A DNA stretch of 64,000 nucleotides from Sphagnum compactum. Its lineage: Eukaryota; Bryophyta; Sphagnopsida; Sphagnales. A model generated the notes under the pieces. It was not told the origin of the DNA. It searched no databases and was given only the letters and a program-made list of their open reading frames with translations. The position numbers and the translations under genes are program-made. How positions within the stretch are numbered: position 1 is the stretch's first letter; each line of letters starts with the position of its first letter. The stretch spans positions 23,680,875 to 23,744,874 of the forward strand of contig OZ234495.1 of the NCBI GenBank assembly GCA_965153455.1. Direction: 5' to 3'. Positions 49,385 to 62,300 of the stretch are shown here, one piece after another.

Positions 49385-51395
49385 TGTTGATTAGGTATCA
49401 ACTTATTTTGATACCAGCTGATATTGATATTGGCACTTTTTTTTTAAATCAATAACACTCTAGTATTGGTATTGGCTATTTTTTTGTACAAATTTTGATA
49501 CCAACTTACTTTTGATATTAGGTTCAATACTGATTTTGGGCTGGTATAGGCATGATATATGACAAACATTAAAATTGTAACAATGATGTAAATGTGGTAT
49601 CAGGCTTGACACAATTATAGTACAATACATTACAATGCCTATTACGAAAAAAAATCAGATTTTTTTTTTTTTTACCTGCATAATGATTAATGCTTAAAAT
49701 TATTATTTTTTACATTATTTTCAAAGGAAAAAAACTAATGTAGTGGTGAGAATCCCCATTATAACCCATAGGTCCTAAATTTGCATCTTTTCTTGAATTA
49801 TCATCTTCATCCATGAACAAAATGGATGAAGAAATTCGTCCTTTACAGTTAGTTGTTCAAGAACAATTTCTTCGAAAGGAACCATGTTTTTGAAGGGGTA
49901 AAGGCTTAGGTTGCCCTAGGGAACAATCATGTTCCCAAGAGAAAAAGGGGCTTAAGTTGCTCCCTAGGGGACAACTATGTTCCTGAAAATATAAAGCTTA
50001 AGTTGTTTCAAAGAACAACCATGTTTTTGAAGGAAAAAGAACTCCTTTCCCCCAAGAACATGATTGTTCTTTGGGGGAAAAAATGGTTTAAGTTGCTCCC
50101 CAAGGCAACTTAAGCTCCTTCTCCTTGGGGACATAATTGTTCCTTGGGAAAAAGGCAATTTCTTTAAAGAACAATGAACTTTTCTCGAGGAAAAGCCCAA
50201 ATTTCTCGAAGAAACATTGTTTCCGAATATTTTTGCAAATCATAATCATCTTATGTTTATTTTTATATATGCTTGCCACTTATCATTGGAAAGGTTTCAA
50301 GAAAAGCTACAACTTTGTAATTGGAAACGTTTCAATCAGAACTCATATATAAAAGTTATAATCACATAAATTTTCAAACACATTTGTTCCTTAGGGAACC
50401 CGGTTGCACCCCGGGCAACTTAAGCCCTTGCTCCCCATGCACATGGTTGGCCTAGGGGAGAAATGGGCCTAAGGTGTCCCAAGGAACAACCATGTCCCCC
50501 AAGGAGAAAGGGTCTTAAGTTGGCCCAGGGAATAACTATGTTCCTTAAGGAACAAATGTGTTTGAAATTTTGTGTGATCGTAACTTTTGCATATGAGTTG
50601 TAATTGAAATGCTTCCAACTACAAAGTTGTAACCCTCCTTGAGACTTTTCCAAGGATAGGTGACAAGCTTATATAAAAATAAACATGAAATGTTTGTGAT
50701 TGCAAATAAATTTAGAACATGTGTTTGCTTAAGGAACTTGGGTTTTTCTCGGGGAAAGTACATGGTTCCTTGGGGAAGGTGCTTTTCTCCCCAAGGAACT
50801 TGGGCCCTTCCTTGTGGAAAATTCATTACTCCCTAGGGAAGTTGTTTTTTTTTTTCGGGGAATTTTTCTTATTTCAGAGGGGTTGTTTGGGATTGGCATT
50901 TAGTCTTTTTTTCCCCAAGAAGTTGCTTCTTAAGGGCAACTAGCTCTTTAAAACGATTTATATGTTCTATGGATTTTTTCATCCATTTTGTTTGTTAGTA
51001 AAAAAAATTGGGAAAAGAATTGAACCTTAGACCTTTGGGTTGAAGGGAGGATTCTAACCACTATGTCACCATTTTTTTTTAAAATTGTTGTGTTAGAAAG
51101 GTATTTAGAGCGGTAATTGTGTGAGTACAATTTAAAGAATTAATTTTTTTTCATGTTGGGCATTGTACTACAAATGTGTCAAACCCGATGCCGCATTTAA
51201 CTCATTGATACTATTTAATATTTGTTAGTATGAGACTAGTATTACATCAAATCCCTACCAACTGGTACCCATATTAAATTAATACCAAATTTAAGTCATA
51301 CCAAACTAATATAATATTTGATACTTGTGTTGATACCCATCTTAGACCCTATATATCATACCAGCATTGGGAAATATTGTTTTCTTGGAAAGTTG
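49385..51395. mobile_element. Giant imperfect palindrome / foldback element, ~2 kb
   Basis: Two long arms are reverse complements around a centre near 50455. Matched blocks: left 50230-50400 (TATGTTTATTTTTATATA, GCTACAACTTTGTAATTGGAA, TTTCAAACACATTTGTTCC) against the complement of 50535-50720; left 49738-49840 (TAGTGGTGAGAATCC, ACAAAATGGATGAAGAAATTC) against the complement of 50970-51075; left 49590-49665 (GGTATCAGGCTTGACACA, TAGTACAATAC, ACGAAAAAAAATCAG) against the complement of 51130-51200. Looser pairing continues outward to about 49385 and 51395. Inside the arms, ~60-bp modules (CTTAAGTTGCTCCC, then a short palindrome such as GGAACAACCATGTTCC) repeat several times. Frames within it (for example at 49964-50826) are by-products. 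No transposase is present. Confidence 0.85.
51008..51073 (-). repeat. tRNA-like (pol III A/B box) segment at the palindrome's right arm
   Basis: On the minus strand TGACATAGTGGTTAGAATCC resembles an A box and AGGTCTAAGGTTCAATTC contains a B-box-like GGTTCAATTC, correctly spaced for a tRNA-derived SINE head. The left arm has a more decayed counterpart at 49741-49795 on the plus strand. The similarity is to SINE heads; a folded tRNA is not formed. Confidence 0.45.
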
Positions 51396-51399
51396 ACAC

Positions 51400-54300
51400 T
51401 ATTTTTTAAACAACCAAAAATTTGTGACAAAATAATTAGATGTTAGGATGCCAAAATTATTACAAATAAAAACATTGCTTACAAGTCATCTTATTGGGAT
51501 AAAAAGGAAAAAATAAAATAACCCCCAAATTTCAATGAATTTTTTTTTTCAAAGCTTAAGGAGAGAAAGAATAAATTCAATTGAAGGCATTTGCCATAAC
51601 CAACTAAAGAACAACCTAATCAAGGTGAAGGTCCAAGGTGCATTCAATGCCATGGATTATTGCTTCACATCCACCCTTGGTTGCAAATCTGAATTAATGC
51701 AGGGATAAATGTGTTACAAATGCATCACAAAATTGAAAACATAAAACATGGTTTGTGAGTTGATACAACACTTACCCCATGGCAATGGGATGAATTCCAT
51801 TTAAAGGTTTAATGATGGTTAAGAGGCGAATCGCTCCAAGGACATGTGTAGTTCAATGTGGAATGTGACCTTGTGCAATATGAAAACAAAGTTTAAATAT
51901 CTATGGGAGTCCACTTGCAAAATCTTCTTGGTGAAAACAGTCATAAAGGTGTTCAAAAACCATCCTAGAATGACCATTTGCAAATAAATGCAACATACAT
52001 TAGAATGTCATCGTGAAGGAATCAAACAAAAATTCAAAGTCCTAATTTGGTTCATAGTCTTCTAAGAAAAATGGGAAGAAGCTATTTAATTCAAGAAGTA
52101 AAACAGTGAGAATTGAAGCGGTGTTGGAAGACATGGGTGTAAAAGAAAATGGTGCCAAAACGTAAGTTGCTTGAGAGTATTCCCTTACACGTCCAAAAAT
52201 TAAACTGCAAAAAAAGGCATTTATGAAATGGAGGATCATGTCAAAGAGGAAGCATTGAACTTGGACTTGCCGCCAAACCCAAACCCCAAACTTGTAAAAA
52301 ACATAAAATTAATTTTGATCAACAATTAAATGAAGAGGATTGAATAAAATCAATGTACACAAATATATAACATAGTTTTTCAACGACCATAGGGCCTCAT
52401 GTTTGTGATTCATGAAACATTACCAAACAAAAGGAAATTAAAAAAATAATACAATTTCCATTTATAAAATCTCCTTCTCTTTGATATGATAATGGGTTTT
52501 GCCTAAAAAGGAGATATTATTATGCCATAATTGTTAAAAAATGCAAAAAAACACATTTTTGAATGGAATTTCATCCAAAAACTTCAAAGTTCTAAATTGT
52601 TTTAGATTTAATTGATGTGTATCAACATCATACACCATAAAAAATTTCACTCAAGAATTTCATTGACAACCCTAGTTTTGAAATATATATTCAAATTTTC
52701 AAACTCTATGATGGGTATTATTTGGTCACAAATATATTCCATATGTTCAAATTCTTCAATGTTTGTTGGAATTTTCAAATTTATTGATTAAATTAAGTCT
52801 AAAGCTAACCAAATATACTTGAATAAGTAAACACAATCCAAGATGTGATGTCCATACATTACCAAAAAAATTAATTGTAAAAAATTATACTTGTGACTAC
52901 AATTTTTGGGGGGTTTAATGTGTTTTCACCTTGAAAGTACGTTTGAAACTAACTGGGTCAAATGGTGTTCAAACCTACTTCATATTACAAGTTTCACACA
53001 TTATGATTATAACATCCATAGTTTCATAATACATAAGTATCTTTTAGGGCTCCACCAAATTGAAAATTTTAAAAAATCAATATTTCATTTACATGTAGTC
53101 CATTTTGTAAGATTGGACATTTTGTGCAAGTATAAATATTTTAAAAAACTTAATTCTACTTTCAAAATTGGGTTTTTTCAACATTTTAATTATAAAAAGA
53201 AAGATTATCATCATGTTAATTATTGTACCAACAAAAAATTCTACTTTCAATAAATTTAAAAAGTTTCATGGCTACATGTCATTTTTTTGAAATAGAGCAA
53301 TGAGCTATCTACTTTACCTTGCTTGCACCCCACCATCATGTGGAGTTTGCATAAAACCAAAAGATGGGTAAACATGGGGATGTCCATAGAAGGCTTGATG
53401 GCAAGTTGACACTCTTTGAAAGTAATGGTGGGATGCCTTCTCTTGTAGACGTCAATTGCACATACATATATGGACCCCATAATGTTCTACAACCACAAAC
53501 CATCATTTTCCATATGGTAAAACAAAATCAAAAAGAAAAATCTAACATGAGATATATGTTTTATCGATGATCACAAGAATGTATTATGAACACAACTTTT
53601 CACAAATTGTACAAATAGGATATGAAAGTTCTTAACAAGGTCCATTCATTACAGTCCAATTTGCATTCTAGGCTTACATGTTGCCATCATTGGTGGTGAT
53701 CTTGGACAAGGCCCAAGGCACATCCATTGTGGATACCATTACAAGTTTCACAAAGTTATGGCTTGTAAGTTGGAATCCATTTGGTTTGTTTATGTGCCAG
53801 TTTACTATTGTTCCAAATTGTGGATCAAGCTTTTGCAAAGTCTCAAACCTACCCACTTTGTATCCCCCAACCACATTGTAAAGTAACCCCGAAATGTTTT
53901 TTTCCAATCATGTGTTCCCATTGTATTGGTATGTTGAATATTATTGAGCAAATAAACTACTTATGAGAAAATTGTTTGATATATTAAGAGTTGTAGGAAT
54001 TTGAAGAGGGACAACATCTTAGATATAGATGAACTTTGAATTCCAAAATGTTAATGTGCAAATTCTAAAATGTTTGCTTATGTTTAGGTTAGCTAAAGGA
54101 TGTCACCAAGATTTTAGCTTATTATGTACTATAATCAAGCTTGTTATACATCACCTTTTTTGAACAAGAATGGTTCATCCTTAGTGCGATTTCACCTTTC
54201 AACTTACTTTTATGACACCAAAGTTGTTCAAATTTTGTATTCAACTTCCTGTAAACTAAATACAGTGACTTATGGTTTTATATATTTACTTCAAAATATT

Positions 54301-57240
54301 TAGAATCTACTTTCTTGTGTCCATATCAAAAATTGTTCCATTTTGTAATTGGATTTTGGGTAGACTACTTTTTTTGTCTATTTTACCTTGCCAACACTTG
54401 AAGGTATGAAATTATGTTGCATGTCATCTTGTTATCTTTTAAGTGATACAAATTGATAGCACAACAAGCTTGGGATGAATTCCCATTGTTTTGAAAATTA
54501 ACTCATGATACTTAATGTGCCAAAATAAATTGTACTATTCAATAACAGGAATTTTCTTGTTGTTTGATAAAATGGATGTGGATTATTAGATTTTGAATGA
54601 ATATATTTATTTCAAAGGTCAATCCCCTTGTAGTTATGTCCTTGTGGTATTAATGTTTTAAAATTTTGCAATAAGATAAGATAGACATGAATAATTAAAT
54701 TTTGTTGGCCAATTATTAGTCAAAGTCCATAGAAGGTGAGTGAGAGAATGAACTAACTTACAACATTCTAGACTAAATAATGTGAAAACAAAATTTTTAT
54801 AGCTAGGGATACAAATAATATAAAACCCCATTCATTTAGCATGTAGCAATTATGAATCCACCATGTGGTATTTGAAGGAATATCAGTTACACTCAAATTG
54901 GTGTGACAGTGATTACTAAATGCAACAGTTGTAAATGCTGATACAAGAAAACAAAAAAAATTGGATTTGAATATGTGTAATGCGCATTGCATATGAGTTG
55001 TTTGGGATTGATTATTGAAATGCTCCCCATTTTTCATACACCCCTTTGCATTTTGTTTGTTTGTAGAACTTTTCTTGGCTTGGAATTTGAACATCACTAA
55101 GTTTGTCACTAGTCAAAATACATTATGACAAAAATTGTTTGCCAATAAAATTGTTATATTTAAGTTAATATTGTTGCATCATAAAGCTCAACAAGGTGGA
55201 TTCATGCTTAATGGCAAGTCATTGATAACGCAATGTTACAAGTTCTTAACGTTGAGTTATGGATGACTTACCATCAATTGTGAATCCACCATAAGAATCT
55301 ATCAGTTTTGTTATCACCAACAATATTTGCCAAAGTCCTTACACATAGGGTAAATAGGTAGGCAAGTAGATGATATATGGTAGGCATGTAACTTGTAAAT
55401 AAGTAGATATGTACATAAGTAAATATACAAAGTAGGCTAGTACATCTATGTAAGTAGGTAGGTGAATGTTGTAAGCATGAAATAAGAGGGTGTATGAGCG
55501 TTAGCATATGTTGCATGTGTACAACCACCTCCACTAGGACTATGTTGGCGGAAATAGGATCTTGGCCACATAGTAGGCAAACCTTAAACATGTGTGCAAT
55601 GCAAGAGACCTCACATAAACTTTTAATGACATGCCAACAAATTTGGTAATATGTTTTGAAAACTCTAGAGGTAAAAATCTAAGTGGAGTAATATAGTGTA
55701 GAGAAACAAATTTGAAATGGAGGTGTAGGAAAAATGACAATTTTAGTAGTCAAGGAATGAATGTCAAGCCGATGGCATCGTATTCGGGTCAATTTGAGGA
55801 TGGATCTTTAACAAGGGAAAACAAAACTTGTAGAGTTGTTGTATTTTTTAGGAATATTGAATCTTATAATCTTTATAATGGTAATTTTTCAAGGGAAGAT
55901 GTAATGTGTTTTGTGTGCGATTGTTGGCATAAGTCATGGAGTTTTTTTGCTTTTTTTGGTATTTAAACAAAAATTATTCATTTCTTCAAACACAAGCTAA
56001 TATGTGTCAATCTTGAATGTTTACATAATTGCATGTTGCATAACCTAGTGTAAAATCGAAAGGAAAAACAAGACAAAGTTGCCAATCTTTCACGACCACA
56101 TGTTTGAAATAAAATAAAATAAAAAACCAACCAGATTCCTATGCAATTGATTGCCATTTAAAAGCAACTATAATATTGTAGTACCTAGGCTGATTAGGCA
56201 CGAATTAATTATTTTTTATAATGCCTAAATTAAAAAAAAATACCTTGTTTAACATGCCTAAACTTTGAAAAGTGCAACAAAATATCAAAGAAAATACAAG
56301 AATAATAATTGCAGTAGACTTACTTATGTGCGCATACATATTTGATTAAACATATAATTTCAAGAAAATAAAATGTCTAATCATAAACAAATGAATACAC
56401 ATAGTGCCTAACATAGTGACTTTATTTTAGGTCAATTTTTGACATGTGACATATTGGTGACCACACTATAAGACCCCATACTCATGGATCATACCACCCT
56501 TGTGCAAGGTCAATTACCGATCTAAAGGGCTGGAGTGACACAACACCCATGAACGCACAAACTCCATTTTCCTATTTTGAGGCCATCTGTTTGGATGAAA
56601 CCCAAATTTGGAACTTCGAGCACATTTTTAAAACCCTCATCTATGTGAGACTAGGTAGACAACAAGAACCCAATGAAAAAAATGATCTTGAACATGCATC
56701 ATTCCATCCATGGTGGTGCATTTGTGGGTGCTGGTTCACTTTGGCCGAAAGAAAGGTGGTGCAGTAGTGGGTGCTGGTTCACTTTGGCCAACCGAAAGGA
56801 CAAAAGGGCGCACATGCACTCTATGTTTTTGGCACCCATTACTTGCCAAAATGTACTTCTGTGCATGAAGATTACATACTAGCGTTTTTCCTTTTTGCAG
56901 ATTCCATGGCTGCTTGTAGGAGAAAATGAGAATATTCCAAGCATAGGTTCTTTGGAACAGTTAAGTGCTTTCACACCCAATTTTACACCTCGTATCCGTA
57001 AAGCATTCTAAGAAAATCCATAGGGAATTTGGAGGGCACCTTATAGCTTTGAATGTCTATTTTGAGTTATCACTGTGGTAATCTTAATGTGTTAGTGCCA
57101 TCTAGATATGAAGATGCTTCTTTAGACCTTCTTTAACAAGCCTGATCATACATGAAGACATTCTTTCATTTGGGCTCTCTACAACTTTGCAGGAATTTTC
57201 TCAATTCCATCATGGACATAAAAGTGTTAGTGGTTGTTAC
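51400..57240. other. AT-rich spacer
   Basis: Frames at 52906-53253, 53256-53570 and 53674-53907 have no family features I recognise. A GTAAGTAG/GTAGGTAG-like degenerate microsatellite lies at 55345-55470. Nothing else is supported. Confidence 0.5.
56724..56800 (+). repeat. ~44-bp tandem duplication
   Basis: GTGGGTGCTGGTTCACTTTGG begins near 56725 and again near 56768, each followed by CC and a GAAAG word. The short frames across it simply repeat a peptide (GCWFTLA). Confidence 0.85.
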
Positions 57241-57969
57241 CTGGGCAAGTATCTGCTTATGACTAGAGTAAAATACAGTTTCTCTGCCAACCAAAGGGCT
57301 TACAGTGGCTTCTCCAACACCCCCACTCAAATACACAAGCAGAGTGTATTCAGTGGAGCATACTTCATCATCGTGAACACTCTTGTCATCATGTGGTCCA
57401 AATCGCTGGCCTTCCTTGTATCTGGAACCCACCAACATATATCTATGAAATTGTAGAGAAATCTCCACAACAACAATATTAGAAGCTAACATGAAAGTGA
57501 GTGCAGCCATAACCTTATGAGAGTCACCCGCGATGTGCAAGACCATCATTGCCTTCATCAGAATAGCAGTGATGATCTGCCATGACTACTGACTTCATCA
57601 GCTCCTGATGGTGGGTACGGTAGATAAGTACAATGAAAATGTAGCAAATGCACAACTGTTCTCGTCAAAGTATTGTGCCCAGAATGATCGATGATGTAGC
57701 AACGAACAATTGGAAAGCAAAGGATTCAGAGATTTCTTCTGTTAATTGTGGTGTTCATAACCTCTAGTGGAGGATTGACAAACATTCGTGTAGAATCTTA
57801 TATTTGGGTTTAGCCCAACTGCAAGACTAGGATCAGAGACAGCAAGGCGTTCATTGTCCCTAAATGCTTCTCCCCTGGCAGGACCAAGGCTACCTTGGTG
57901 CTCCAATCCCCGGGCTTCTGCTGCCTGGATGAACCCTCGACATTCAATAGTTGTTAGAAACTCGGATAC
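57241..57969 (-). pseudogene. Prolyl-4-hydroxylase-like 2OG-Fe(II) oxygenase remnant
   Basis: Two exon-like blocks match plant P4H-like dioxygenases. Block 1 (57969 to about 57789), after acceptor TTTCACAG, reads EFLTTIECRGFIQAAEARGL, then GEAFRDNERLAVSDP, then VGLNPNIRFY. Block 2 (57421-57241), between a CAG acceptor and a CAG|GTAACA donor, reads RYKEGQRFGPHDDKSV, then TEYTLLVYLSGG, then RETVFYSS. The HxD iron ligands appear as HDD. Breaks: in block 1 about 25 family residues are missing between SDPSLA and VGLNPN; no donor follows NIRFY; and the C-terminal segment with the second iron-ligand His and the 2OG-binding basic residue is not found downstream to 56.9 kb. A frame at 57480-57560 with MMVLHIAGD faintly recalls that segment but sits in the wrong order. 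Loss of function is inferred. Confidence 0.75.
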
Positions 57970-58555
57970 CTGTGAAAACCTAAAATTCTCCCAGCCAAAA
58001 ATTCAGTAGTGGATATTGATAAAACAGGTCAATGTTCCAAATCCACCTCAATAAAGCCGAGCAAATCACTGTTTTTCAAATCTCTTTTTGAATCCTAAAA
58101 CCATATTGTGTCCAATTCCTCACAATGGAGCCCAGGCTGACCTAAAACTCTTACAGTACTTCAAAACTGCAGAAATTCCTTAGAAGGCAACAATTTCTCC
58201 CGAACTCCAATTCTCACACCACTATTACTACACTCTTTCCACAATAGAACAGAGAGGTATTGTATTCTCCTAAAAGCATGACAATGGTTCAAAAGCGAAA
58301 AAAAAAGAAGAGTAAAAGTTCAAACTAGTCCCGATTTGCGCCAGTAAAAACCTACAACTTAATACCCTAAAACCTAAAAAAACGCTTGAATTTGAGAGGG
58401 AAAACTAAAGCAGAAAAGCAGTGAGGTCAGCTGTACCGTGAGGAGGACTGGAGAAAATGGGGCCCATAGAGAGGGCTTGCAGGCGACAACTGGCCCACGG
58501 TGGTGGAGCACCCGTGTTCCGATGCCGCGGCGTTGCCACAACAAGCTCTCTCCCA

Positions 58556-58582
58556 GAGCGCCCTTGTATATATTAGGGTTAG
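58556..58582 (-). promoter_or_regulatory. Candidate promoter (telo-box + TATA), minus strand
   Basis: On the minus strand GCTAACCCTAATATATACAAG combines a telo-box core with a TATA-like element, followed by a GC-rich leader-like stretch (58550-58430) ending in a possible donor (CACG|GTACAG). It points toward the P4H-like remnant about 500 bases away and may be its old promoter and first exon. A 87-codon frame across it has no family match. Confidence 0.4.
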
Positions 58583-58639
58583 CGATTTTCCTCTCTGCCT
58601 GTTTGTTCCCCAAGCCTGACCCTTCTTTTTCTTTCAATG

Positions 58640-60260
58640 TAAAAATTTTTAGTTTCTAAATTCAATCCAATTTAATATTTTTCTTACGATCGTTTCTGCC
58701 CAAATTTGTTTTGTAGATCCCAAAAATGGCATTTATTTTCTAGTTAACATCTGTGGTGAATGATTATGCCATATTTTTCTGTTCATGTTAAAAAGCTTAG
58801 TAGGCTGATGAGACGTTTGCTGCTCTTGCTTCTGCCACATCATTGCATATCACTTCATAATTTTCCAGGGTAGAAGACCGTAACAAACATAACAAGATGC
58901 AGCAATCATGGCTCTGGAAAATGTAGCATACTCTCCTCTTGATCACAAGCATTCAAGGGCAATTTGATCAAGAACAATTCTCCATTACCACTTTTCTGCC
59001 CTAGAAGAATTGACAGTTCCGGTGCTGGTCCATGACCATTCAAAAGTTAGAACCCAATTGCCTACTTCAAGTGCAATTAAAACAGACCCTCTTCAAGTTC
59101 AAACAAACAGCTACTGACATCACAGACACAATCGCCACACTGTGTATATATATCACTCAAAACAAAATTGCTCCTGGGCATACAAACATAATCACTTCCA
59201 CACTGTGTATATATATCACTCAAAACAAAATTGCTCCTGGGCATACAAACATAATCACTTCGCCAACCTCTTTGTATTGCAGAATGACACTTGACATGTT
59301 GCAGAATTGCAATTCTGACATCCATTTCTCCTCATGGGTATAATTGCTATCACCCCTATTCAGAAACACTCCATTTGAGAACTTTCAGAATGACATGCAG
59401 TCCAGTGTTTTCTCTTGGAGAAAAATTCACGTTTTTTCACCCAAAAAAGGGGGAACATTGGAAGCTTTGGTTTTACTACCATAATTTCGACCAATTTTGC
59501 TGGTTTCTGGGGATCAGGAAGTTGCAAAAATTGAAGTCCACAAAACTGGAGAAAAAGAACACTGGTGCAGTCAGTTCAAGTAGTGCAGGTCAACAAACAT
59601 ACTTCATGACCTTATGTATAAGAGAACAGGGGACAGTGGCCCTGGTTAAATATTATTAATGAGAAGTTGGTGGAAAACCATCATCATTACAACGGCAGAA
59701 GGCCTTCCATATTTTAAGATTTTCATTGCATGAAAATCTGCTGTTGAATTCCTAAATGAAAGCTGACAGACAAGACACTTATTGACCAATTTCAGGTGAC
59801 ACATGACCCACTACAGGCAAGCACTCTGTCTCGCATTCTTGCCCTGCCTCCCTGCTGTCATAAGCAGGGTCGCAAATTACAAAACAGAGAGACACACCTG
59901 CATACCAGAACCAAAGGCATCAACTACTTTGGGACTGTAAAGAAAGTAATAATGGAAAGAAAACAAAACACCAAAAGGGCATCAAAATCCAGGGCCTGCC
60001 AAATGGTTGTGTCAAACACTTACAACAGAAGCTTACTGCTGAAACAGATGGTATCTTTCCTCAACTCCAGCACCACTCATGCCACTTGCCAACCTGCAAA
60101 ACAATCAACTCACCTGTAAGCTAGTGTCTTTATGAAACCATGCCCTCTCTAGCCACCTAAAGCCAGGAACTTAACTTCAAACCCCCATGCAGAACTACTT
60201 CAGTCAAGAAACACATAAAAAGAATAGAAAACCAGCAAGTAGTCTCTTAGTATGGTACAA
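58640..60260. other. Spacer or non-coding transcript region
   Basis: No recognised gene. Composition is less AT-rich than the big spacers, and short GT..AG-like signals occur, so untranslated exons or introns of a minus-strand gene are possible but not shown. Confidence 0.35.
59135..59260 (+). repeat. 63-bp tandem duplication
   Basis: Copies 59135-59197 and 59198-59260 share CACACTGTGTATATATATCA and run through CAAAATTGCTCCTGGGCATAC to ATAATCACTTC almost unchanged. The 63-base length keeps the frame, so a small ORF there shows a repeated 21-residue block; it has no other support as a gene. Confidence 0.95.
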
Positions 60261-60267
60261 TCATTAC

Positions 60268-60378
60268 CTTCATGTAGATATGGTGAAGCCGGGATCCCAC
60301 AGCCAGCTTATTATGCATGCCTTGACAGAACCTATATGCATTAACTAAAGAGTGACAAAGGGACTCAACATCCATCAT
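60268..60378 (-). other. Orphan exon-like segment, unrecognised protein
   Basis: A 111-base segment encodes exactly 37 residues in phase 0, starting MMDVESLCHSLVNAYRFCQG and ending RLHHIYMK. It is preceded by TCTAG (possible acceptor) and followed by donor GTAATG. The codon pattern and amphipathic, Cys/His-containing sequence look like real protein. I do not recognise the family. A second possible exon at 60093-60037 reads LASGMSGAGVEERYHLFQ but in a phase that does not join. It is too short to stand alone. Confidence 0.4.
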
Positions 60379-60524
60379 CTAGAGTAACCCCCTGCATTGC
60401 AGACATACGAACTTCCAAAAGCACTGTTACTATCAGCACTCCTAGCTGAAGTAGCACTTGGACCTTGGCTTTGACTAGTAAGGCTGTGATCCCTCTAACA
60501 CCTATAAAAAATCTCAACAAGATG

Positions 60525-60541
60525 CACTACAAGAAAAAAGT
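60525..60541 (+). mobile_element. CACTA-type terminal sequence (solo)
   Basis: CACTACAAGAAAAAAG matches the terminal word of plant CACTA (En/Spm) transposons. I did not find the complementary end in the window, so this is a possible truncated or solo end only. Confidence 0.4.
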
Positions 60542-61039
60542 ACCCTAGAATTGTAATTTATATAAGAATTGAAGAAATAGATGTCGAAAACTAAGTCAGC
60601 ACTATTGAGAAATTTATTTGTTAAGAACATGCTTGAATACTGCAGTTGCAACAAAGATAAATGAATTTTTCAACCTTTTGCTTGGCTACAATTAAGAAAA
60701 TGGGAAAGATTTGCAGGAGTTAAAAGAAGAGGAGGAAAAACATGGAGGAGTACAGGTGAAAACCAAATAAAACGTGTACAGGGAAACCACTTGGTAATTT
60801 GTCCCTAAGCATGCCTGCTTGAATTGTAAGAAACTGAAAGTGTGCAAATAGTATGCCTTGAAGGTGGATCCGTGTGTAGAGTAAGCATGCTTAGGTATGA
60901 TCCAAAAAGAAATGTGCCAAAGGAAAATGCCCAAAGGATACTGCAGGGTGCTTGGATGCCACACATGGGCTCTATGGCTTGTTCCGAGGTTGACCCAGAA
61001 AATCACCTCCTTAAATTTAAAGAAAAAAGAGACCCTGCT

Positions 61040-62300
61040 CAGATTGGCAGATCACTACCATACTGTGGCACGGATGTCATGTATTCAGAGTGGAAAGATT
61101 AGAATGCACAAAATTGCAGGCAAGTTTAGACTACCTCAAGGCATGCTGTCGATGATTTCAAGGTATGAGATCCAAGACTTGAAGCTCCGATGACCATGGT
61201 CTGAACAGAATCAACTGGTGTCAACATGCAGTCAAGTGCACTATGAAATTTTTAGTGCTTTTGACAATAATTACCAGACAACGATAGCCAGGTGAGTTGT
61301 GCAAGCAAAATTGTTCCAGCCGCATTGACCTTACAGTGGGTGTTATGTTTTTCCAACCTGCAAACAATTCCTTGGGCATGCTGCACAACCAAGATGAGAA
61401 GCAGGGCTATATGCGAGTATGATTCACTCCAACTCAGAGAGGCACCTCGTCCATTGTCAGAACCTCCAGGCACCACTGCGAGTCTTCAAGGACAACATCG
61501 TTGTGTTCTTAGCACACTATGTTCTCAGAAGTTTCGAACATCTCATGAACTTTGCTGCTGAGAGCTTGAGAGACATCTTGGACATGACCACCAGATTTGT
61601 CAGAAAGGCACAGAACAACCAAACAGCACCAGACAACCTTGGGAGGGATAAATCATCCCTCCCAGACCCGCAAAACCATTTCACTTTATTTGAGGGGGGA
61701 CCTGCCCCGTAAGCGCACCCATAAGGGCAAGGTCCCTTACAGTCAACCTGGAACTCTCTTAGTTCCATTCTGTGGCTGATCTGATAGTTCAAAAAGTTGT
61801 CCTGCAAGTTGTTGCTCAATTGGAGTGCTGCAAGCTAATGGCTCCTTGCCATCATCCTCCAAGTATAATCCTTGCCTTCCACTCCACATATTCCTGGAAG
61901 ACACAGCAATCCGATGTGAGCACTGTTATCTACCTCATCACAACAAGACTCAGAAACAAGTCACTCCCCTGCTGTGCAAAACCTTGACATGCAGCTTCAA
62001 AACAGATGAACAAACCATCCACTACAAAACCAGATCACATCAAAACATCTAGTACAAAGGAAGCTGAGTATTGTGTAATCACATAGACCCTCCTAGAAAC
62101 AGAAAAGCAGAAGAAACAGTTTCGCAAGAAAACTACAATCATAGTAAGCAAAAACTTCCACCCTCAAGAGCCTCCTACAGGCCCAGAATATATGCAAACA
62201 AAGCCTGTTGAAGGATGTACCTATCACTAGCCAAGGAGTGAATATCATCTACCGTTGCAGTAGTGTAAGCCATGAGAATGATCTTGCACTAGGAGACCGA
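61040..62300. other. Unrecognised stretch
   Basis: Several overlapping frames of 60-100 codons occur on both strands, none with a domain or composition that supports coding. Nothing else is recognised. Confidence 0.35.

Noticed and set aside
49964-50943. Several 60-93 codon frames inside the large palindrome
   Set aside because: They are produced by the repeated modules and occur on both strands in mirrored form, as expected from an inverted repeat.
51008-51073. A genuine tRNA gene
   Set aside because: A- and B-box-like words are present, but no acceptor stem or anticodon arm can be formed.
57480-57560. Second iron-ligand segment of the P4H-like gene (MMVLHIAGD)
   Set aside because: Only weakly similar, and it lies 5' of the block it should follow, so it cannot be used in one transcript.
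59032-59343. 103-codon frame with a repeated 21-residue block
   Set aside because: Explained by the 63-bp tandem duplication; no other coding support.
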